Source: Microbacteriaceae bacterium MWH-Ta3 (GTDB lineage Bacteria > Actinomycetota > Actinomycetes > Actinomycetales > Microbacteriaceae). From it: DNA of 64,000 bases. Both the position numbers and the translations under genes were made by a program. The stretch covers positions 868,001 to 932,000 of the forward strand of contig QBKD01000001.1 in the NCBI GenBank assembly GCA_003053925.1. Direction: 5' to 3'. Under the pieces are notes generated by a model. That model was not told the origin of the DNA. It was given only the letters and a program-made list of their open reading frames with translations, and ran no database searches. This document shows positions 37,537 to 48,193 of this stretch, piece by piece (position 1 is the first letter of the stretch; every line of letters begins with the position of its first letter).

Positions 37537-38306
37537 TGGGTCAGAAAGTACACCCCTACGGATTCCGTCTGGGAATCACGACCGATCACCGCTCGCAGTG
37601 GTTCTCGGACAGCACCAAGCCCGGTGAGCGCTACTCGGACTACGTAGCGGAAGATGTCATCCTCCGCCGCTTCCTCCAGGAGAAGCTCGACCGCGCCGGT
37701 GTCTCGCACATGGTCATCCGTCGTACCCGTGACCGCGTCAACGTCGATGTGCATGTTGCACGTCCCGGTGTTGCAATCGGCCGTCAGGGAACCGGCCTCG
37801 ACAAGCTCCGCGAAGATGCACGCGCCCTCACGGGTAAGACCGTGATCGTGAACATCGTCGAGGCGGCAAACCCCGAAGCAGACGCTCAGCTCGTCGCTCA
37901 GGGCATCGCCGAGCAGCTCAGCGCACGTGTGGCCTTCCGCCGCGCAATGCGCAAGGCTCTCCAGGGTGCTCAGCGCGCAGGCGCAAAGGGTGTTCGTATC
38001 CAGGTTTCGGGCCGTCTCGGTGGCGCTGAAATGTCGCGCTCGGAGTTCTACCGCGAAGGCCGTGTGCCCCTGCACACCCTCCGTGCGAACATCGACTACG
38101 GCTTCTACGAGGCCCGTACCACCTTCGGCCGCATTGGCGTGAAGGTATGGATCTACAAGGGTGACATCACCAACCAGGAACTCGCTCGCGAACAGGCTGC
38201 CCAGAAGGCAGCTCGTGGTGGGCGTGACGGAAACCGCGGCGTTCGTCGTGGAGCACCCCGCAAGGACGCTCCCACGCAGGCCGCCAATGCAGGAGTTGAG
38301 GCGTAA
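37536..38306 (+). CDS. rpsC: 30S ribosomal protein S3
   Basis: A 256-residue protein with the KH-domain core and GARVRIQ-like [16 protein letters not shown], then [11 protein letters not shown]. The C-terminal 45 residues form an Ala/Arg/Gly-rich extension, common in actinobacteria. Confidence 0.98.
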   Translation: MGQKVHPYGFRLGITTDHRSQWFSDSTKPGERYSDYVAEDVILRRFLQEKLDRAGVSHMVIRRTRDRVNVDVHVARPGVAIGRQGTGLDKLREDARALTGKTVIVNIVEAANPEADAQLVAQGIAEQLSARVAFRRAMRKALQGAQRAGAKGVRIQVSGRLGGAEMSRSEFYREGRVPLHTLRANIDYGFYEARTTFGRIGVKVWIYKGDITNQELAREQAAQKAARGGRDGNRGVRRGAPRKDAPTQAANAGVEA

Positions 38307-38308
38307 CC

Positions 38309-38728
38309 ATGTTGATTCCTCGTAAGGTCAAGCACCGCAAGCAGCACCACCCGGGCCGTGACGGCGCCGCTACCGGTGGCACCAAGGTCAGCTTCGGCGA
38401 ATTCGGTATCCAGGCACTTACGCCTGCGTACGTCACCAACCGCCAGATCGAGTCCGCTCGTATCGCAATGACCCGTCACATCAAGCGTGGTGGAAAGGTG
38501 TGGATCAACATCTACCCCGACCGTCCGCTGACTAAGAAGCCTGCAGAAACCCGAATGGGTTCCGGTAAGGGTTCGCCCGAGTGGTGGGTCGCCAACGTCA
38601 AGCCGGGCCGCGTCCTCTTCGAGGTCGCCGGTGTTAACGAGCAGCTCGCTCGTGAGGCCATGACCCGTGCAATTCACAAGCTGCCCCTTAAGGCACGCAT
38701 CATCAAGCGCGAGGAGGGAGACGCGTAA
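38309..38728 (+). CDS. rplP: 50S ribosomal protein L16
   Basis: A 139-residue protein starting [18 protein letters not shown] with the [16 protein letters not shown] segment near the A site. It overlaps rpmC by one base. Confidence 0.98.
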   Translation: MLIPRKVKHRKQHHPGRDGAATGGTKVSFGEFGIQALTPAYVTNRQIESARIAMTRHIKRGGKVWINIYPDRPLTKKPAETRMGSGKGSPEWWVANVKPGRVLFEVAGVNEQLAREAMTRAIHKLPLKARIIKREEGDA

Positions 38729-39021
38729 TGGCTATCGGAACCAAGACACTTGCCCCGGCCGATCTCGATACTTTCGAGAACGAGCGTCTCATTGACGAGC
38801 TGAAGAAGGCGAAGGAAGAACTGTTCAACCTTCGATTCCAGGCCGCAACGGGTCAGCTTGAGAGCCACGGACGTGTTCGCGCAGTCAAGCGCGACATCGC
38901 CCGCATCTACACCGTCATTCGCGAACGCGAGCTGGGCCTGCGCGCCACGCCCGTGGCCGCACCGGCCAAGAAGGCCACCAAGGCCGCAAAGGTCGAAGAG
39001 ACTGCTGAGGAGAACAACTAA
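38728..39021 (+). CDS. rpmC: 50S ribosomal protein L29 with Lys/Ala tail
   Basis: The first 70 residues are a standard L29 ([19 protein letters not shown]). The remaining 25 or so form an Ala/Lys/Glu extension ([18 protein letters not shown]), so the 97-residue protein is longer than most L29. It overlaps rpsQ by one base. Confidence 0.95.
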   Translation: MAIGTKTLAPADLDTFENERLIDELKKAKEELFNLRFQAATGQLESHGRVRAVKRDIARIYTVIRERELGLRATPVAAPAKKATKAAKVEETAEENN

Positions 39022-39311
39022 TGGCCGGTAAGAAGGTCGAGGAGACTGCTCCCGAGGCGCTCCGTCCCTACCGTAAGACTCGCCGCGGCTACGTGTCGAG
39101 CGACAAGATGGACAAGACCATCACCGTTGTTGTCGAGGACCGCGTCAAGCACCCCCTCTACGGCAAGGTCATGACTCGTTCGTCGAAGGTCAAGGCACAC
39201 GACGAGAACAACACCGCTGGTATTGGTGACCTCGTTGTTATCGCCGAAACCCGCCCCCTGTCCGCTACGAAGCGCTGGCGCCTCGTCGAGATCGTGGAGA
39301 AGGCGAAGTAA
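39021..39311 (+). CDS. rpsQ: 30S ribosomal protein S17
   Basis: A 96-residue protein with [20 protein letters not shown] and [19 protein letters not shown]. The N-terminus has a short acidic extension. Confidence 0.97.
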   Translation: MAGKKVEETAPEALRPYRKTRRGYVSSDKMDKTITVVVEDRVKHPLYGKVMTRSSKVKAHDENNTAGIGDLVVIAETRPLSATKRWRLVEIVEKAK

Positions 39312-39337
39312 TTCGTCTGTCCACTGAGGAGTGAGAA

Positions 39338-39709
39338 ATGCTACAACAGGAATCTCGACTTAAGGTCGCTGACAACACTGGCGCGAAAGAGCTGCTGGTT
39401 ATCCGTGCACTCGGCGGTTCGACCCGTCGTTACGCAGGAATCGGTGACATCATCGTCGCGACTGTCAAGGACGCAATCCCCGGCGGCAACGTCAAAAAGG
39501 GTGAAGTTGTCAAGGCTGTCGTCGTGCGCACGGTCAAGGAGACCCGCCGCGCAGATGGCTCGTACATCAAGTTTGATGAGAACGCAGCCGTCATTATCAA
39601 GAACAAAGATGGCGACCCCCGCGGTACCCGTATCTTCGGGCCCGTCGGACGCGAACTCCGTGACAAGAAGTTCATGAAGATCGTGTCGCTTGCACCGGAG
39701 GTGATTTAG
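39338..39709 (+). CDS. rplN: 50S ribosomal protein L14
   Basis: A 123-residue protein beginning [20 protein letters not shown] and ending with [15 protein letters not shown] 39338 has GAGGAGTGA upstream. Confidence 0.98.
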   Translation: MLQQESRLKVADNTGAKELLVIRALGGSTRRYAGIGDIIVATVKDAIPGGNVKKGEVVKAVVVRTVKETRRADGSYIKFDENAAVIIKNKDGDPRGTRIFGPVGRELRDKKFMKIVSLAPEVI

Positions 39710-39713
39710 TTCC

Positions 39714-40073
39714 ATGGCGAACATCAAGAAGGGTGACCTCGTACAGGTCATCAGCGGAAAGAGCCAGAAGAACGGCGGCGACCGCGGCAAGCAGGGCGAG
39801 GTAATCGAGGTCATCACCGAGACCAACCGCGTCGTTGTTCAGGGCATCAACCTGGTCACCAAGCACGTTCGTGTTGGCCAGTCGAGCGCCGGTACCAAGA
39901 CCGGTGGCATTGAGACCGTCGAGGCCCCCATCCACGTGTCCAACGTGGCACTCGTAGACCCCAAGACCAAGACGCCGACTCGCGTTGGCTTCCGTCTGGA
40001 GACCGTTGAAAAGAATGGCGTAAAGAAGACGGTTCGCGTCCGTTACGCCAAGAAGTCAGGTGAGAACATCTAA
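39714..40073 (+). CDS. rplX: 50S ribosomal protein L24
   Basis: A 119-residue KOW-domain protein ([20 protein letters not shown] at the start) with the NLVTKHVR segment. It overlaps rplE by one base. Confidence 0.97.
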   Translation: MANIKKGDLVQVISGKSQKNGGDRGKQGEVIEVITETNRVVVQGINLVTKHVRVGQSSAGTKTGGIETVEAPIHVSNVALVDPKTKTPTRVGFRLETVEKNGVKKTVRVRYAKKSGENI

Positions 40074-40654
40074 TGACCGCTACTGCACCCGCGGCTGGCA
40101 AAATCCAGCCCCGTCTCAAGCAGAAGTACCGCAGCGAAATCGTTGCAGCACTGACCACTGAGTTCGGTTACACCAACCCTCACCAGGTTCCTCGCCTGGT
40201 CAAGGTTGTCGTCAACACCGGTGTTGGTGAAGCAGCTCGTGACTCGAAGGTTATCGACGGCGCAGTCCGCGACTTGACCCTCATCACGGGCCAGAAGCCT
40301 CAGATCAACATCGCTCGCAAGTCGATCGCACAGTTCAAGCTGCGTGAAGGCATGCCCATTGGTGCACACGTCACTCTGCGTGGCGACCGTGCGTGGGAAT
40401 TCCTTGACCGCCTGATCTCGCTGGCACTTCCCCGTATCCGCGACTTCCGCGGACTTTCGGACCGCCAGTTCGACGGCAACGGCAATTACACCTTTGGTCT
40501 TCAGGAACAGTCCGTGTTCCACGAAATCGACCAGGACAAGATTGACCGCGTACGCGGTTTCGATATCACCATCGTGACCACCGCGAAGACGGACGACGAA
40601 GGACGCGCACTGCTGCGTCAGTTCGGTTTCCCCTTCGTCACCAAGACCAACTAA
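40073..40654 (+). CDS. rplE: 50S ribosomal protein L5
   Basis: A 193-residue 5S rRNA-binding protein with [20 protein letters not shown] and [20 protein letters not shown]. The 74-bp gap to rpsH has no room for rpsN (S14), which often lies here. Confidence 0.98.
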   Translation: MTATAPAAGKIQPRLKQKYRSEIVAALTTEFGYTNPHQVPRLVKVVVNTGVGEAARDSKVIDGAVRDLTLITGQKPQINIARKSIAQFKLREGMPIGAHVTLRGDRAWEFLDRLISLALPRIRDFRGLSDRQFDGNGNYTFGLQEQSVFHEIDQDKIDRVRGFDITIVTTAKTDDEGRALLRQFGFPFVTKTN

Positions 40655-40728
40655 CACCCCATCGTCAGCAGGGTCGGCCTCCGTGTAACGGATGTCGAAA
40701 CCGGCTGGAGAACAGGAAAAATAACACA

Positions 40729-41127
40729 ATGACAATGACAGATCCGGTCGCAGACCTGCTGACCCGTCTGCGCAACGCGTCGCGTGCTCACCACGACAGC
40801 GTTACTCTTCCCGCAAGCAAGCTCAAGGCAAACATTGCCTCGATCTTGAAGCGTGAAGGTTACGTTGCCGACTGGAAGCTCGAGCCCGCTCGCGTTGGCG
40901 AAAACCTCGTAATCACCCTCAAGTACGGCCAGGAGCGCAAGTCGGCAGTTGTCGGCCTGACTCGTGTGTCCAAGCCCGGTCTTCGCGTTTACGCAAAGTC
41001 CACCGAAATCCCCAGCGTTCTGGGCGGTCTCGGTATTGCCATCCTGTCCACTTCCTCGGGTCTGTTGACCGACCGTGAGGCCAAGAAGAAGGGCGTAGGT
41101 GGGGAAATCCTCGCCTATGTGTGGTAA
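40729..41127 (+). CDS. rpsH: 30S ribosomal protein S8
   Basis: A 132-residue central-domain protein beginning [16 protein letters not shown]. The C-terminal [20 protein letters not shown] is highly characteristic. In other bacteria S8 regulates this operon. Confidence 0.98.
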   Translation: MTMTDPVADLLTRLRNASRAHHDSVTLPASKLKANIASILKREGYVADWKLEPARVGENLVITLKYGQERKSAVVGLTRVSKPGLRVYAKSTEIPSVLGGLGIAILSTSSGLLTDREAKKKGVGGEILAYVW

Positions 41128-41133
41128 TTCGCA

Positions 41134-41670
41134 ATGTCACGTATTGGTCGTCTCCCTGTAGAAATCCCCGCGGGTGTCACCGTCAGCGTTGCTGACTCGG
41201 TCGTCACGGTCAAGGGACCCAAGGGTGAACTCACTATCGCCGTCGCAGCACCTATTCAGGTTGTTGTCGAAGGCGCACAGGTTCTCGTAACCCGACCCGA
41301 CGACGAGCGCCTGTCGCGCTCGCTCCACGGCCTCACCCGTACCCTGATCGCGAACGACATTGTCGGCGTGACCACGGGGTACACCAAGGGCCTCGAAATC
41401 GTCGGTACCGGTTACCGCGTAGCTCAGAAGGGTGCGGGCATCGAGTTCGCACTTGGCTACTCGCACCCCATCACCGTTGAGCCTCCCGCAGGCATCACGT
41501 TCGCCGTAGAGGGCAACAACAAGGTGCTCGTTTCGGGTATCTCGAAGCAGGCCGTCGGTGAAGTCGCCGCGAACCTGCGCAAGTTGCGCAAGCCTGAGCC
41601 CTACAAGGGCAAGGGTGTCCGCTACGCAGGCGAAGTTGTTCGCCGCAAGGCCGGAAAGGCTGGTAAGTAG
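41134..41670 (+). CDS. rplF: 50S ribosomal protein L6
   Basis: A 178-residue protein beginning [18 protein letters not shown] and ending with [18 protein letters not shown], the family signature near the C-terminus. Confidence 0.98.
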   Translation: MSRIGRLPVEIPAGVTVSVADSVVTVKGPKGELTIAVAAPIQVVVEGAQVLVTRPDDERLSRSLHGLTRTLIANDIVGVTTGYTKGLEIVGTGYRVAQKGAGIEFALGYSHPITVEPPAGITFAVEGNNKVLVSGISKQAVGEVAANLRKLRKPEPYKGKGVRYAGEVVRRKAGKAGK

Positions 41671-41672
41671 TC

Positions 41673-42032
41673 ATGGCTGTGAAGTCAAAGTCCGTTTCGC
41701 GCGCGCGTCGCCACTTCCGTCTTCGCAAGAAGATCAGCGGAACCCCGGCACGTCCCCGCCTCGTTGTTACCCGCTCGGCACGCCACCTGTTCGTGCAGAT
41801 CGTCGACGACACCCAGGGTCACACCCTCGCTTCGGCCTCGACCATGGAAGCAGACTTCCGCGTGTCGACCGAAGACAAGTCGGCAAAGGCCCGCAAGATT
41901 GGTGAACTCGTCGCCGAGCGCGCCAAGAAGGCCGGCATCACCGCAGTCGTCTTCGACCGTGGCGGTAACCGCTACGCCGGTCGTGTCGCGGCTGTTGCCG
42001 AAGGCGCACGAGAGGCAGGGCTGACCCTGTGA
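41673..42032 (+). CDS. rplR: 50S ribosomal protein L18
   Basis: A 119-residue 5S rRNA-binding protein; [20 protein letters not shown] near the C-terminus is diagnostic. It overlaps rpsE by 4 bp. Confidence 0.98.
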   Translation: MAVKSKSVSRARRHFRLRKKISGTPARPRLVVTRSARHLFVQIVDDTQGHTLASASTMEADFRVSTEDKSAKARKIGELVAERAKKAGITAVVFDRGGNRYAGRVAAVAEGAREAGLTL

Positions 42033-42703
42033 GCGAGAACACTAAGGAGCAAACTGTGGCTGCTGAGGAAACTGTGGCACCCGAGGCCGAAGCGACCGAA
42101 AGCCGCGCACGCGGTGGTCGTGACAACCGCGACAACCGCGGTGGCCGTGGAGGCCGCGACCGCGCGCCCCGTGAGGTCGAGAAGAGCCCCTTCGTCGAGA
42201 AGGTCGTCGCTATCAACCGTGTGTCGAAGGTCGTCAAGGGTGGTCGTCGCTTTGCGTTCACCGCACTCGTCGTCGTCGGTGACGGTAACGGTATGGTCGG
42301 CGTTGGCTACGGCAAGGCCCGTGAGGTACCCCTCGCGATCGCCAAGGGTGTAGAGGAAGCAAAGAAGAACTTCTTCCGCGTTCCCCGCTCGGGCGCAACC
42401 ATTCCTCACCCCGTTCAGGGTGAGGCCGCAGCCGGCGTCGTTCTGCTTCGCCCCGCTGCTGCTGGTACCGGTGTTATCGCCGGTGGTCCCGTCCGCGCCG
42501 TACTCGAAGCTGCGGGTGTCCACGACATCCTCAGCAAGTCGCTCGGCTCGTCGAACACCATCAACATCGTTCACGCCACCGTTGCTGCACTGAAGATGCT
42601 CGAAGAGCCTCGCGCAGTTGCCGCACGTCGTGGTCTGAACTTCGAAGACGTCGCGCCCGCACGCCTGGTGCGTGCCGAGGCCGAAGCTAAGGCAGGTGCG
42701 TAA
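42029..42703 (+). CDS. rpsE: 30S ribosomal protein S5 with RGG-like N-terminal tail
   Basis: A 224-residue protein. The S5 core starts near residue 50 ([20 protein letters not shown]) and includes [14 protein letters not shown]. The preceding tail is acidic and then rich in Arg-Gly-Asp ([17 protein letters not shown]). GTG 42029 overlaps the rplR stop; an internal GTG at 42056 would remove only part of the tail. Confidence 0.97.
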   Translation: MSENTKEQTVAAEETVAPEAEATESRARGGRDNRDNRGGRGGRDRAPREVEKSPFVEKVVAINRVSKVVKGGRRFAFTALVVVGDGNGMVGVGYGKAREVPLAIAKGVEEAKKNFFRVPRSGATIPHPVQGEAAAGVVLLRPAAAGTGVIAGGPVRAVLEAAGVHDILSKSLGSSNTINIVHATVAALKMLEEPRAVAARRGLNFEDVAPARLVRAEAEAKAGA

Positions 42704-42885
42704 TGGCTCAGCTCAAGGTCACCCAGATCAAGTCCATCATCAGCGAGAAGCAGTACCAGCGTGACACGCTGCGCAGCCTCGGACTGAAGCGCATCGGTCA
42801 GACGGTTGTCCGTCCGGACGACGCCGTGAATCGCGGTTACGTTCGTACCGTTGCACACCTTGTCAAAGTCGAGGAGATTGACTAA
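42703..42885 (+). CDS. rpmD: 50S ribosomal protein L30
   Basis: A 60-residue protein: [20 protein letters not shown] followed by [15 protein letters not shown]. It shares a base with the genes on both sides, so it is tightly coupled. Confidence 0.97.
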   Translation: MAQLKVTQIKSIISEKQYQRDTLRSLGLKRIGQTVVRPDDAVNRGYVRTVAHLVKVEEID

Positions 42886-43604
42886 TGGCTGAAGAAAAGA
42901 AGGCCGCAGCCCCCAAGGCTGCCGCTAAGCCCGCAGCTGAAAAGGCTGCTGCCCCCAAGAAGGCTGCTGCTCCCAAGGCTGCTGCAGACAAGGCTCCGGC
43001 CAAGGCTGCTGCACCCAAGGCAGCAGCTGCTAAGCCCGCCGCCGAGAAGGCTCCCGCCAAGGCTGCTGCCGCACCGAAGGCTGCCGCAAAAGCAACCGAC
43101 GAAGCTGTTGCTCCCAAGGCTGCTGCCAAGAAGGCTACTCCCAAGGCTGAAGAGAAGGCAGAGAAGGTCCAGGTGCTGAAGCTTCACCACCTGCGTCCCG
43201 CCGCTGGATCGAAGAAGGAACGTACCCGGGTTGGTCGTGGTGAAGGTTCGAAGGGTAAAACTGCAGGTCGTGGTACCAAGGGTCAGAAGGCTCGTTACCA
43301 GGTCAAGGCAGGCTTCATGGGTGGTCAGCTCGACTTCACCATGCGCACCCCGAAGCTTCGCGGCTTCAAGAACCCCTTCCGCGTGGAGTACCAGGTTGTT
43401 AACTTGGTCCGCCTCGCCGAGCTCTACCCCAAGGGCGGCGATGTCACCATCGCTGACCTCGTGGCCAAGGGTGCCGTTCGCAAGAACGAGAAGGTCAAGG
43501 TTCTCGGAGATGGCGACATCTCGGTAAAGCTCAACGTCACCGTGGACAAGGTCTCACGTTCGGCAGAGCAGAAGATCGTTGCCGCTGGCGGTTCGATCGC
43601 CTAG
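42885..43604 (+). CDS. rplO: 50S ribosomal protein L15 with long Ala/Lys/Pro N-terminal extension
   Basis: The last 150 or so residues are a normal L15 ([20 protein letters not shown], then [20 protein letters not shown]). The first 90 residues are a low-complexity tail of repeated [14 protein letters not shown] units resembling histone H1-like tails. The total of 239 is far above the usual 145-160. Only ATG 42885, overlapping the rpmD stop, has a coupled start; no internal start near the core is obvious. A terminator follows. Confidence 0.95.
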   Translation: MAEEKKAAAPKAAAKPAAEKAAAPKKAAAPKAAADKAPAKAAAPKAAAAKPAAEKAPAKAAAAPKAAAKATDEAVAPKAAAKKATPKAEEKAEKVQVLKLHHLRPAAGSKKERTRVGRGEGSKGKTAGRGTKGQKARYQVKAGFMGGQLDFTMRTPKLRGFKNPFRVEYQVVNLVRLAELYPKGGDVTIADLVAKGAVRKNEKVKVLGDGDISVKLNVTVDKVSRSAEQKIVAAGGSIA

Positions 43605-43614
43605 TTGCTGAATC

Positions 43615-43644
43615 GGGCCGGGGACATTTCCCCGGCCCTTTTCC
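43615..43644 (+). terminator. terminator after rplO
   Basis: A 10-bp perfect stem GGGCCGGGGA/TCCCCGGCCC with a CATT loop is followed by TTTTCC. It separates the spc-type operon from secY. Confidence 0.9.
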
Positions 43645-43693
43645 GCTACGTTAAGAAGGTCGCAGTTGCGGCCAGCGATTCACAGGAGGCCTC

Positions 43694-45019
43694 GTGTTCA
43701 GCGCAATTCGACGCATTATGGGAACACCCGATCTGCGACGCAAGATCGGTTTCACACTCGGAATTATTGTTCTGTTCCGCCTGGGATCGTTTATCCCTGC
43801 GCCGTTCGTCAATTTTGCGAACGTTCAGGCATGTTTGGCCGGTAACGCCGGTACGACGGGTCTTTACGAACTCGTCAACCTCTTCAGCGGTGGAGCACTC
43901 CTCCAGCTGTCAATCTTCGCGCTGGGAATCATGCCGTACATTACGGCGTCGATCATCACCCAGCTGCTTCGCGTGGTCATTCCCCACTTCGAGACGCTGC
44001 ACCAAGAGGGCCAGGCTGGTCAGGCCAAGCTCACCCAGTACACGCGCTACCTCACTTTGGGCCTGGGCATCCTGCAGTCGACCACCCTGGTCACCGTTGC
44101 ACGCAGTGGCGCCTTGTTCGGTTCGAACACGGGCATCCCCGAGTGCTCGCAGCTGATTGTCAATGACGCGTGGTACACCGTACTCATCATGGTCATCACG
44201 ATGACCGCAGGAACAGGCCTCATCATGTGGTTCGGCGAAATCCTGACCGAGCGCGGTATCGGCAACGGTATGTCGCTTCTGATCTTCACCTCGATCGCCG
44301 CTGGCTTCCCCACCTCGTTGTGGGCAATCGCCAACAGCGAGGGCTTCAACGTCTTCCTGCTCGTAATCGCGCTGGGAATCGTGATCATGGCTGCCGTAGT
44401 GTTCGTCGAGCAATCGCAGCGACGCATCCCGGTCCAGTACGCCAAGCGCGTAGTCGGTCGCCGTACATATGGTGGCACCAACACGTACATCCCCATCAAG
44501 GTCAACATGGCCGGTGTTGTTCCCGTGATCTTCGCGTCGTCGCTGCTGTACCTGCCAGCGTTGATCGCGCAGTTCAACCAGCCTGCTGCCGGACAGACGG
44601 CACCCGAGTGGATCGTCTGGATTCAGAACAACCTCACAAGCGGCGATAACCCGCTGTACATGGTGATGTTCTTCCTGCTGATTGTCGGTTTCACGTACTT
44701 CTACGTGGCCATCACCTTCAACCCGGTCGAGGTCGCGGACAACATGAAGCGCTACGGCGGATTCATCCCCGGTATTCGCGCGGGTCGTCCCACGGCCGAG
44801 TACCTGGACTTCGTGCTTACGCGCGTGACTCTGCCCGGCGCCTTGTACCTGGGAATCGTGGCGTTGATCCCGCTGATTGCTCTGGCAACCATCGGCGCAA
44901 ACCAGAACTTCCCCTTCGGCGGTACCTCGATCCTCATCATCGTGGGTGTGGGCCTCGAGACCGTGAAGCAGATCGATGCACAGTTGCAGCAGCGTCACTA
45001 TGAGGGACTCCTGAAGTAA
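43694..45019 (+). CDS. secY: protein translocase subunit SecY
   Basis: The 441-residue channel subunit of the Sec translocon with ten transmembrane helices. GIMPYITASIITQLL, WFGEILTERGIGNGMSLLIF and YGGFIPGIRAGRPTAEYL are conserved SecY segments. GTG 43694 has AGGAGG 5 nt upstream. It overlaps adk by one base. Confidence 0.98.
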   Translation: MFSAIRRIMGTPDLRRKIGFTLGIIVLFRLGSFIPAPFVNFANVQACLAGNAGTTGLYELVNLFSGGALLQLSIFALGIMPYITASIITQLLRVVIPHFETLHQEGQAGQAKLTQYTRYLTLGLGILQSTTLVTVARSGALFGSNTGIPECSQLIVNDAWYTVLIMVITMTAGTGLIMWFGEILTERGIGNGMSLLIFTSIAAGFPTSLWAIANSEGFNVFLLVIALGIVIMAAVVFVEQSQRRIPVQYAKRVVGRRTYGGTNTYIPIKVNMAGVVPVIFASSLLYLPALIAQFNQPAAGQTAPEWIVWIQNNLTSGDNPLYMVMFFLLIVGFTYFYVAITFNPVEVADNMKRYGGFIPGIRAGRPTAEYLDFVLTRVTLPGALYLGIVALIPLIALATIGANQNFPFGGTSILIIVGVGLETVKQIDAQLQQRHYEGLLK

Positions 45020-45603
45020 TGGTGCGTTTGCTGTTGGTGGGACCTCCCGGGGCGGGCAAGGGCACGCAGGCTGTGCGCTTGGCCGAGACCTTCGGGATTC
45101 CCGCAATTTCGACGGGCGACATCTTCCGTGCGAATGTTCGTGACGAGACCCCGTTGGGCATCGAGGCGAAGTCCTACATGGATCGCGGGGCATACGTTCC
45201 CAACGAACTCACGAATGCCTTGGTTGCCGATCGACTGACCCACGCCGACTGTGTTCCCGGTTTCCTGTTGGATGGATACCCCCGCACGCTCGACCAGGTC
45301 GACGCCCTTGACGAGATGCTCGCGGCATCGAACCAGGCACTCGATGTCGTGGTCGAACTCGTTGCCGATCCCGAGGTCGTCATTGAGCGTATTCGACTGC
45401 GCGCGCTCGAGCAGGGTCGTGCGGACGATACCGACGATGTCGTGCGCGCACGCCTCGAGGTCTACACCGCCGAAACTGCACCGCTGATTGACATTTATGC
45501 CCGTCGCGGCATTCTCGTGTCGGTCGATGGAATCGGTGAGGTGGCCGAGGTCACCGACAGAATTGTTTCCGCTCTCGCCGAGCGCGGAATCGGGGGAGTA
45601 TAA
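45019..45603 (+). CDS. adk: adenylate kinase (short form)
   Basis: Balances AMP, ADP and ATP. The 194-residue enzyme has GPPGAGKGTQAVRLAE (P loop), STGDIFRANVRDETPLG and GYPRTLDQVDAL. The LID region is short and has no zinc cysteines, as in actinobacterial short forms. The methionine aminopeptidase gene that often follows adk is absent here. Confidence 0.97.
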   Translation: MVRLLLVGPPGAGKGTQAVRLAETFGIPAISTGDIFRANVRDETPLGIEAKSYMDRGAYVPNELTNALVADRLTHADCVPGFLLDGYPRTLDQVDALDEMLAASNQALDVVVELVADPEVVIERIRLRALEQGRADDTDDVVRARLEVYTAETAPLIDIYARRGILVSVDGIGEVAEVTDRIVSALAERGIGGV

Positions 45604-45610
45604 CCCCTAC

Positions 45611-45639
45611 TTGCGCTTTTGCGCGTAGTAACATATGCT
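45611..45639 (+). promoter_or_regulatory. infA promoter
   Basis: TTGCGC (45611-45616), a 17-bp spacer and TATGCT (45634-45639) form a good promoter just after adk. The predicted leader of about 70 nt carries the hairpin at 45667-45684. Confidence 0.65.
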
Positions 45640-45666
45640 TTTTATTTGGTGCGCCATGTCCTTTGG

Positions 45667-45684
45667 CATGCGTGCCGCCGCATG
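45667..45684 (+). promoter_or_regulatory. hairpin in the infA leader
   Basis: CATGCG and CGCATG are perfectly complementary around a 6-nt loop (TGCCGC), about 30 nt before the infA start. A regulatory or stabilising role is only inferred. Confidence 0.4.
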
Positions 45685-45715
45685 ACTTGCGGTTACGAAT
45701 TCACTGAATGGAAAT

Positions 45716-45937
45716 ATGGCTAACAAAGACGGCGTTATCGAGATCGAGGGATCGGTTGTCGAGGCCCTGCCCAACGCGATGTTTCGCGTGGAGCTGGCAA
45801 ACGGACACATCGTTCTCGCTCACATCTCGGGCAAAATGCGCCAGCACTACATCCGTATCCTCCCCGAGGACCGCGTCATCGTAGAGCTCAGCCCCTATGA
45901 CCTTTCGCGTGGACGTATCGTCTACCGATACAAGTAA
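45716..45937 (+). CDS. infA: translation initiation factor IF-1
   Basis: A 73-residue OB-fold protein, [20 protein letters not shown] at the start and [12 protein letters not shown] at the end, full length. The ribosome site is weak (TGGAA). Confidence 0.98.
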   Translation: MANKDGVIEIEGSVVEALPNAMFRVELANGHIVLAHISGKMRQHYIRILPEDRVIVELSPYDLSRGRIVYRYK

Positions 45938-46000
45938 CCACAAGGTAAGGAACGTCCCGACCACCGTCGGGTACGAGGCCGGCGATAACAGGAGAAAACA

Positions 46001-46114
46001 ATGAAGGTCAACCCCAGCGTTAAGCCCATCTGCGACAAGTGCAAGGTCATTCGTCGTCACGGCAACGTCATGGTTATCTGCGAAAACCCCCGCCACAAGC
46101 AGCGCCAGGGCTAA
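46001..46114 (+). CDS. rpmJ: 50S ribosomal protein L36
   Basis: A 37-residue zinc-binding type protein beginning [20 protein letters not shown], with ligands CDKC and CENPRH intact. AGGAGAA lies 5 nt upstream of ATG 46001. Confidence 0.97.
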   Translation: MKVNPSVKPICDKCKVIRRHGNVMVICENPRHKQRQG

Positions 46115-46179
46115 GCAGTACCCCCACTTATAACTGAATAGACAACCCCGCCGTATCAGATCCCTTCACAGGGGGACAC

Positions 46180-46198
46180 CTTGGGACAGAGGCCCAAG
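46180..46198 (+). promoter_or_regulatory. hairpin in the rpsM upstream region
   Basis: CTTGGG and CCCAAG flank a 7-nt loop, 45 nt before rpsM. It may be part of an operon leader; no function is shown. Confidence 0.3.
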
Positions 46199-46243
46199 CA
46201 CAGATCACGGTACACACCTCTGCTATTCCAAGGAGAAGCCACC

Positions 46244-46621
46244 ATGGCACGTCTCGCCGGAGTCGATATTCCCCGCGAAAAGCGCGTGGAAATCGCTTTG
46301 ACATACATCTATGGCATCGGACGCACGCGTTCGGTTGCCACCCTCGAAGCCACTGGCATCGACCGCAACATCCGCGTGAAGGACCTGACTGACGACCAGC
46401 TCGTTGCACTTCGTGACTACATCGAAGGCACGTACAAGGTCGAGGGTGACCTCCGCCGTGAAGTTCAGGCCGACATCCGCCTCAAGGTCGAACTTGGTTC
46501 GTACCAGGGTCTGCGCCACCGTCGTGGCCTGCCCGTCCGTGGCCAGCGCACCAAGACCAACGCTCGTACCCGCAAGGGCCCGAAGCGCACCGTCGCCGGC
46601 AAGAAGAAGGCCGGCCGCTAG
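46244..46621 (+). CDS. rpsM: 30S ribosomal protein S13
   Basis: A 125-residue protein: [20 protein letters not shown] at the start, [20 protein letters not shown] near the end. AAGGAGAA precedes ATG 46244; the upstream in-frame extension reads as leader. Confidence 0.98.
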   Translation: MARLAGVDIPREKRVEIALTYIYGIGRTRSVATLEATGIDRNIRVKDLTDDQLVALRDYIEGTYKVEGDLRREVQADIRLKVELGSYQGLRHRRGLPVRGQRTKTNARTRKGPKRTVAGKKKAGR

Positions 46622-46651
46622 TCGCGGCCCGAGAGGGAAAAGGAAAGAATT

Positions 46652-47050
46652 ATGGCAGCTCCCAAGTCCGCCGCTCGTAAGCCGCGTCGTAAGGACAAGA
46701 AGAACATCGCAGTGGGTCAGGCTCACATCAAGTCGACCTTCAACAACACCATCGTCTCGATCACCGACCCCACCGGTGCCGTCATCAGCTGGGCATCGTC
46801 CGGTGGAGTCGGCTTCAAGGGTTCGCGTAAGTCGACTCCGTTCGCAGCTCAGCTGGCAGCCGAATCGGCCGCTCGCCAGGCTCAGGAGCACGGCATGAAG
46901 AAGGTTGACGTGTTCGTGAAGGGCCCGGGTTCGGGCCGTGAAACCGCTATTCGTTCGCTTCAGGCCGCAGGCCTCGAGGTTGGCACCATCACCGACGTGA
47001 CGCCTCAGGCTCACAACGGTTGCCGCCCTCCGAAGCGTCGTCGCGTCTAA
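46652..47050 (+). CDS. rpsK: 30S ribosomal protein S11
   Basis: A 132-residue protein with [20 protein letters not shown] and [18 protein letters not shown], full length. rpsD, found next in some actinobacteria, is not present before rpoA. Confidence 0.98.
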   Translation: MAAPKSAARKPRRKDKKNIAVGQAHIKSTFNNTIVSITDPTGAVISWASSGGVGFKGSRKSTPFAAQLAAESAARQAQEHGMKKVDVFVKGPGSGRETAIRSLQAAGLEVGTITDVTPQAHNGCRPPKRRRV

Positions 47051-47066
47051 CACGCCTCGTTTTCGT

Positions 47067-47088
47067 GGGGTGGTCGCTGGGCCACCCC
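47067..47088 (+). promoter_or_regulatory. hairpin between rpsK and rpoA
   Basis: GGGGTGG (47067-47073) pairs with CCACCCC (47082-47088) around an 8-nt loop. There is no T tract, so it is unlikely to be a full terminator. Confidence 0.35.
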
Positions 47089-47168
47089 ACCCCAACAACT
47101 GAACAGTCGCACCTCCGACTAGACCGTGAGAAGTGTCATATAGCGGACACTGACCGAAAGGACAACAC

Positions 47169-48149
47169 GTGCTCATTGCACAGCGCCCCACTCTGAACGA
47201 AGAATCGACCTCGTCGACTCGCTCGCAGTTCATCATTGAACCGCTCGAGCCTGGCTTTGGTTACACTCTCGGCAACTCGCTTCGCCGTACCCTGCTGTCG
47301 TCAATTCCCGGCGCAGCCGTGACTAGCATCCGCATCAGCGGCGTGCTGCACGAGTTCGACATCATTCAGGGTGTCACCGAGGATGTCACGGAAATCATCC
47401 TGAACATTAAGAACATCACTCTGTCGAGCGAAAACGACGAGCCCGTGACCGCGTACCTGCGCAAGCAGGGCCCCGGTGTGGCAACCGCAGCGGACATCAC
47501 CGTTCCTGCAGGCGTCGAGGTTCACAACCCCGAGCTCGTTCTCGCCACCTTGGGTGAGGGTGCAACTCTGGAGATCGAGTTCACCGTCGAGCGTGGCCGT
47601 GGCTACGTGTCGGCTGCTCAGAACCGCAACGAGTACCAGGCCGCTGGCGTTATCCCCATCGACTCGATCTACTCGCCCGTCACCAAGGTCACCTACCGCG
47701 TCGAGGCAACTCGTGCCGGTGAGCGTACCGACTTCGACCGCCTTGTCGTCGATGTCGAGACCAAGGCCTCGATTTCGCCTCGCGACGCAGTCGCCTCGGC
47801 TGGTGGAACGCTCGTTGAGCTGTTCGGTCTGGCACGCGAACTCAACACCGAAGCCGAAGGCATCGAAATCGGACCCCGTCCGGAAGAGGTCGTCGAGGTT
47901 GAGGGTCTGGGAACTCGCATCGAGGAACTGGACCTCACGGTTCGCTCGTTCAACTGCCTGAAGCGTGAGGGCATCAACACCCTCGCCGAACTGGTCGCAA
48001 TGAACGAACACCAGCTCATGAACATCCGCAACTTCGGACAGAAGTCGGTCGATGAGGTCAAGGACAAGCTCGTTGAGCTTGGTTTGACACTCAAGGACTC
48101 GATGCCCGGCGTCGATAACGCCTACTTCTACGAGGCCGACGAAAACTAA
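47169..48149 (+). CDS. rpoA: RNA polymerase alpha subunit
   Basis: A 326-residue protein with the assembly domain ([20 protein letters not shown]) and the C-terminal DNA/UP-element domain ([18 protein letters not shown]). GTG 47169 follows GAAAGGA. rplQ starts 44 bp later. Confidence 0.98.
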   Translation: MLIAQRPTLNEESTSSTRSQFIIEPLEPGFGYTLGNSLRRTLLSSIPGAAVTSIRISGVLHEFDIIQGVTEDVTEIILNIKNITLSSENDEPVTAYLRKQGPGVATAADITVPAGVEVHNPELVLATLGEGATLEIEFTVERGRGYVSAAQNRNEYQAAGVIPIDSIYSPVTKVTYRVEATRAGERTDFDRLVVDVETKASISPRDAVASAGGTLVELFGLARELNTEAEGIEIGPRPEEVVEVEGLGTRIEELDLTVRSFNCLKREGINTLAELVAMNEHQLMNIRNFGQKSVDEVKDKLVELGLTLKDSMPGVDNAYFYEADEN

Positions 48150-48193
48150 TTTTTCTGAACCTTTGGTTCGGATTCTGACAGGAGAACAGAACA

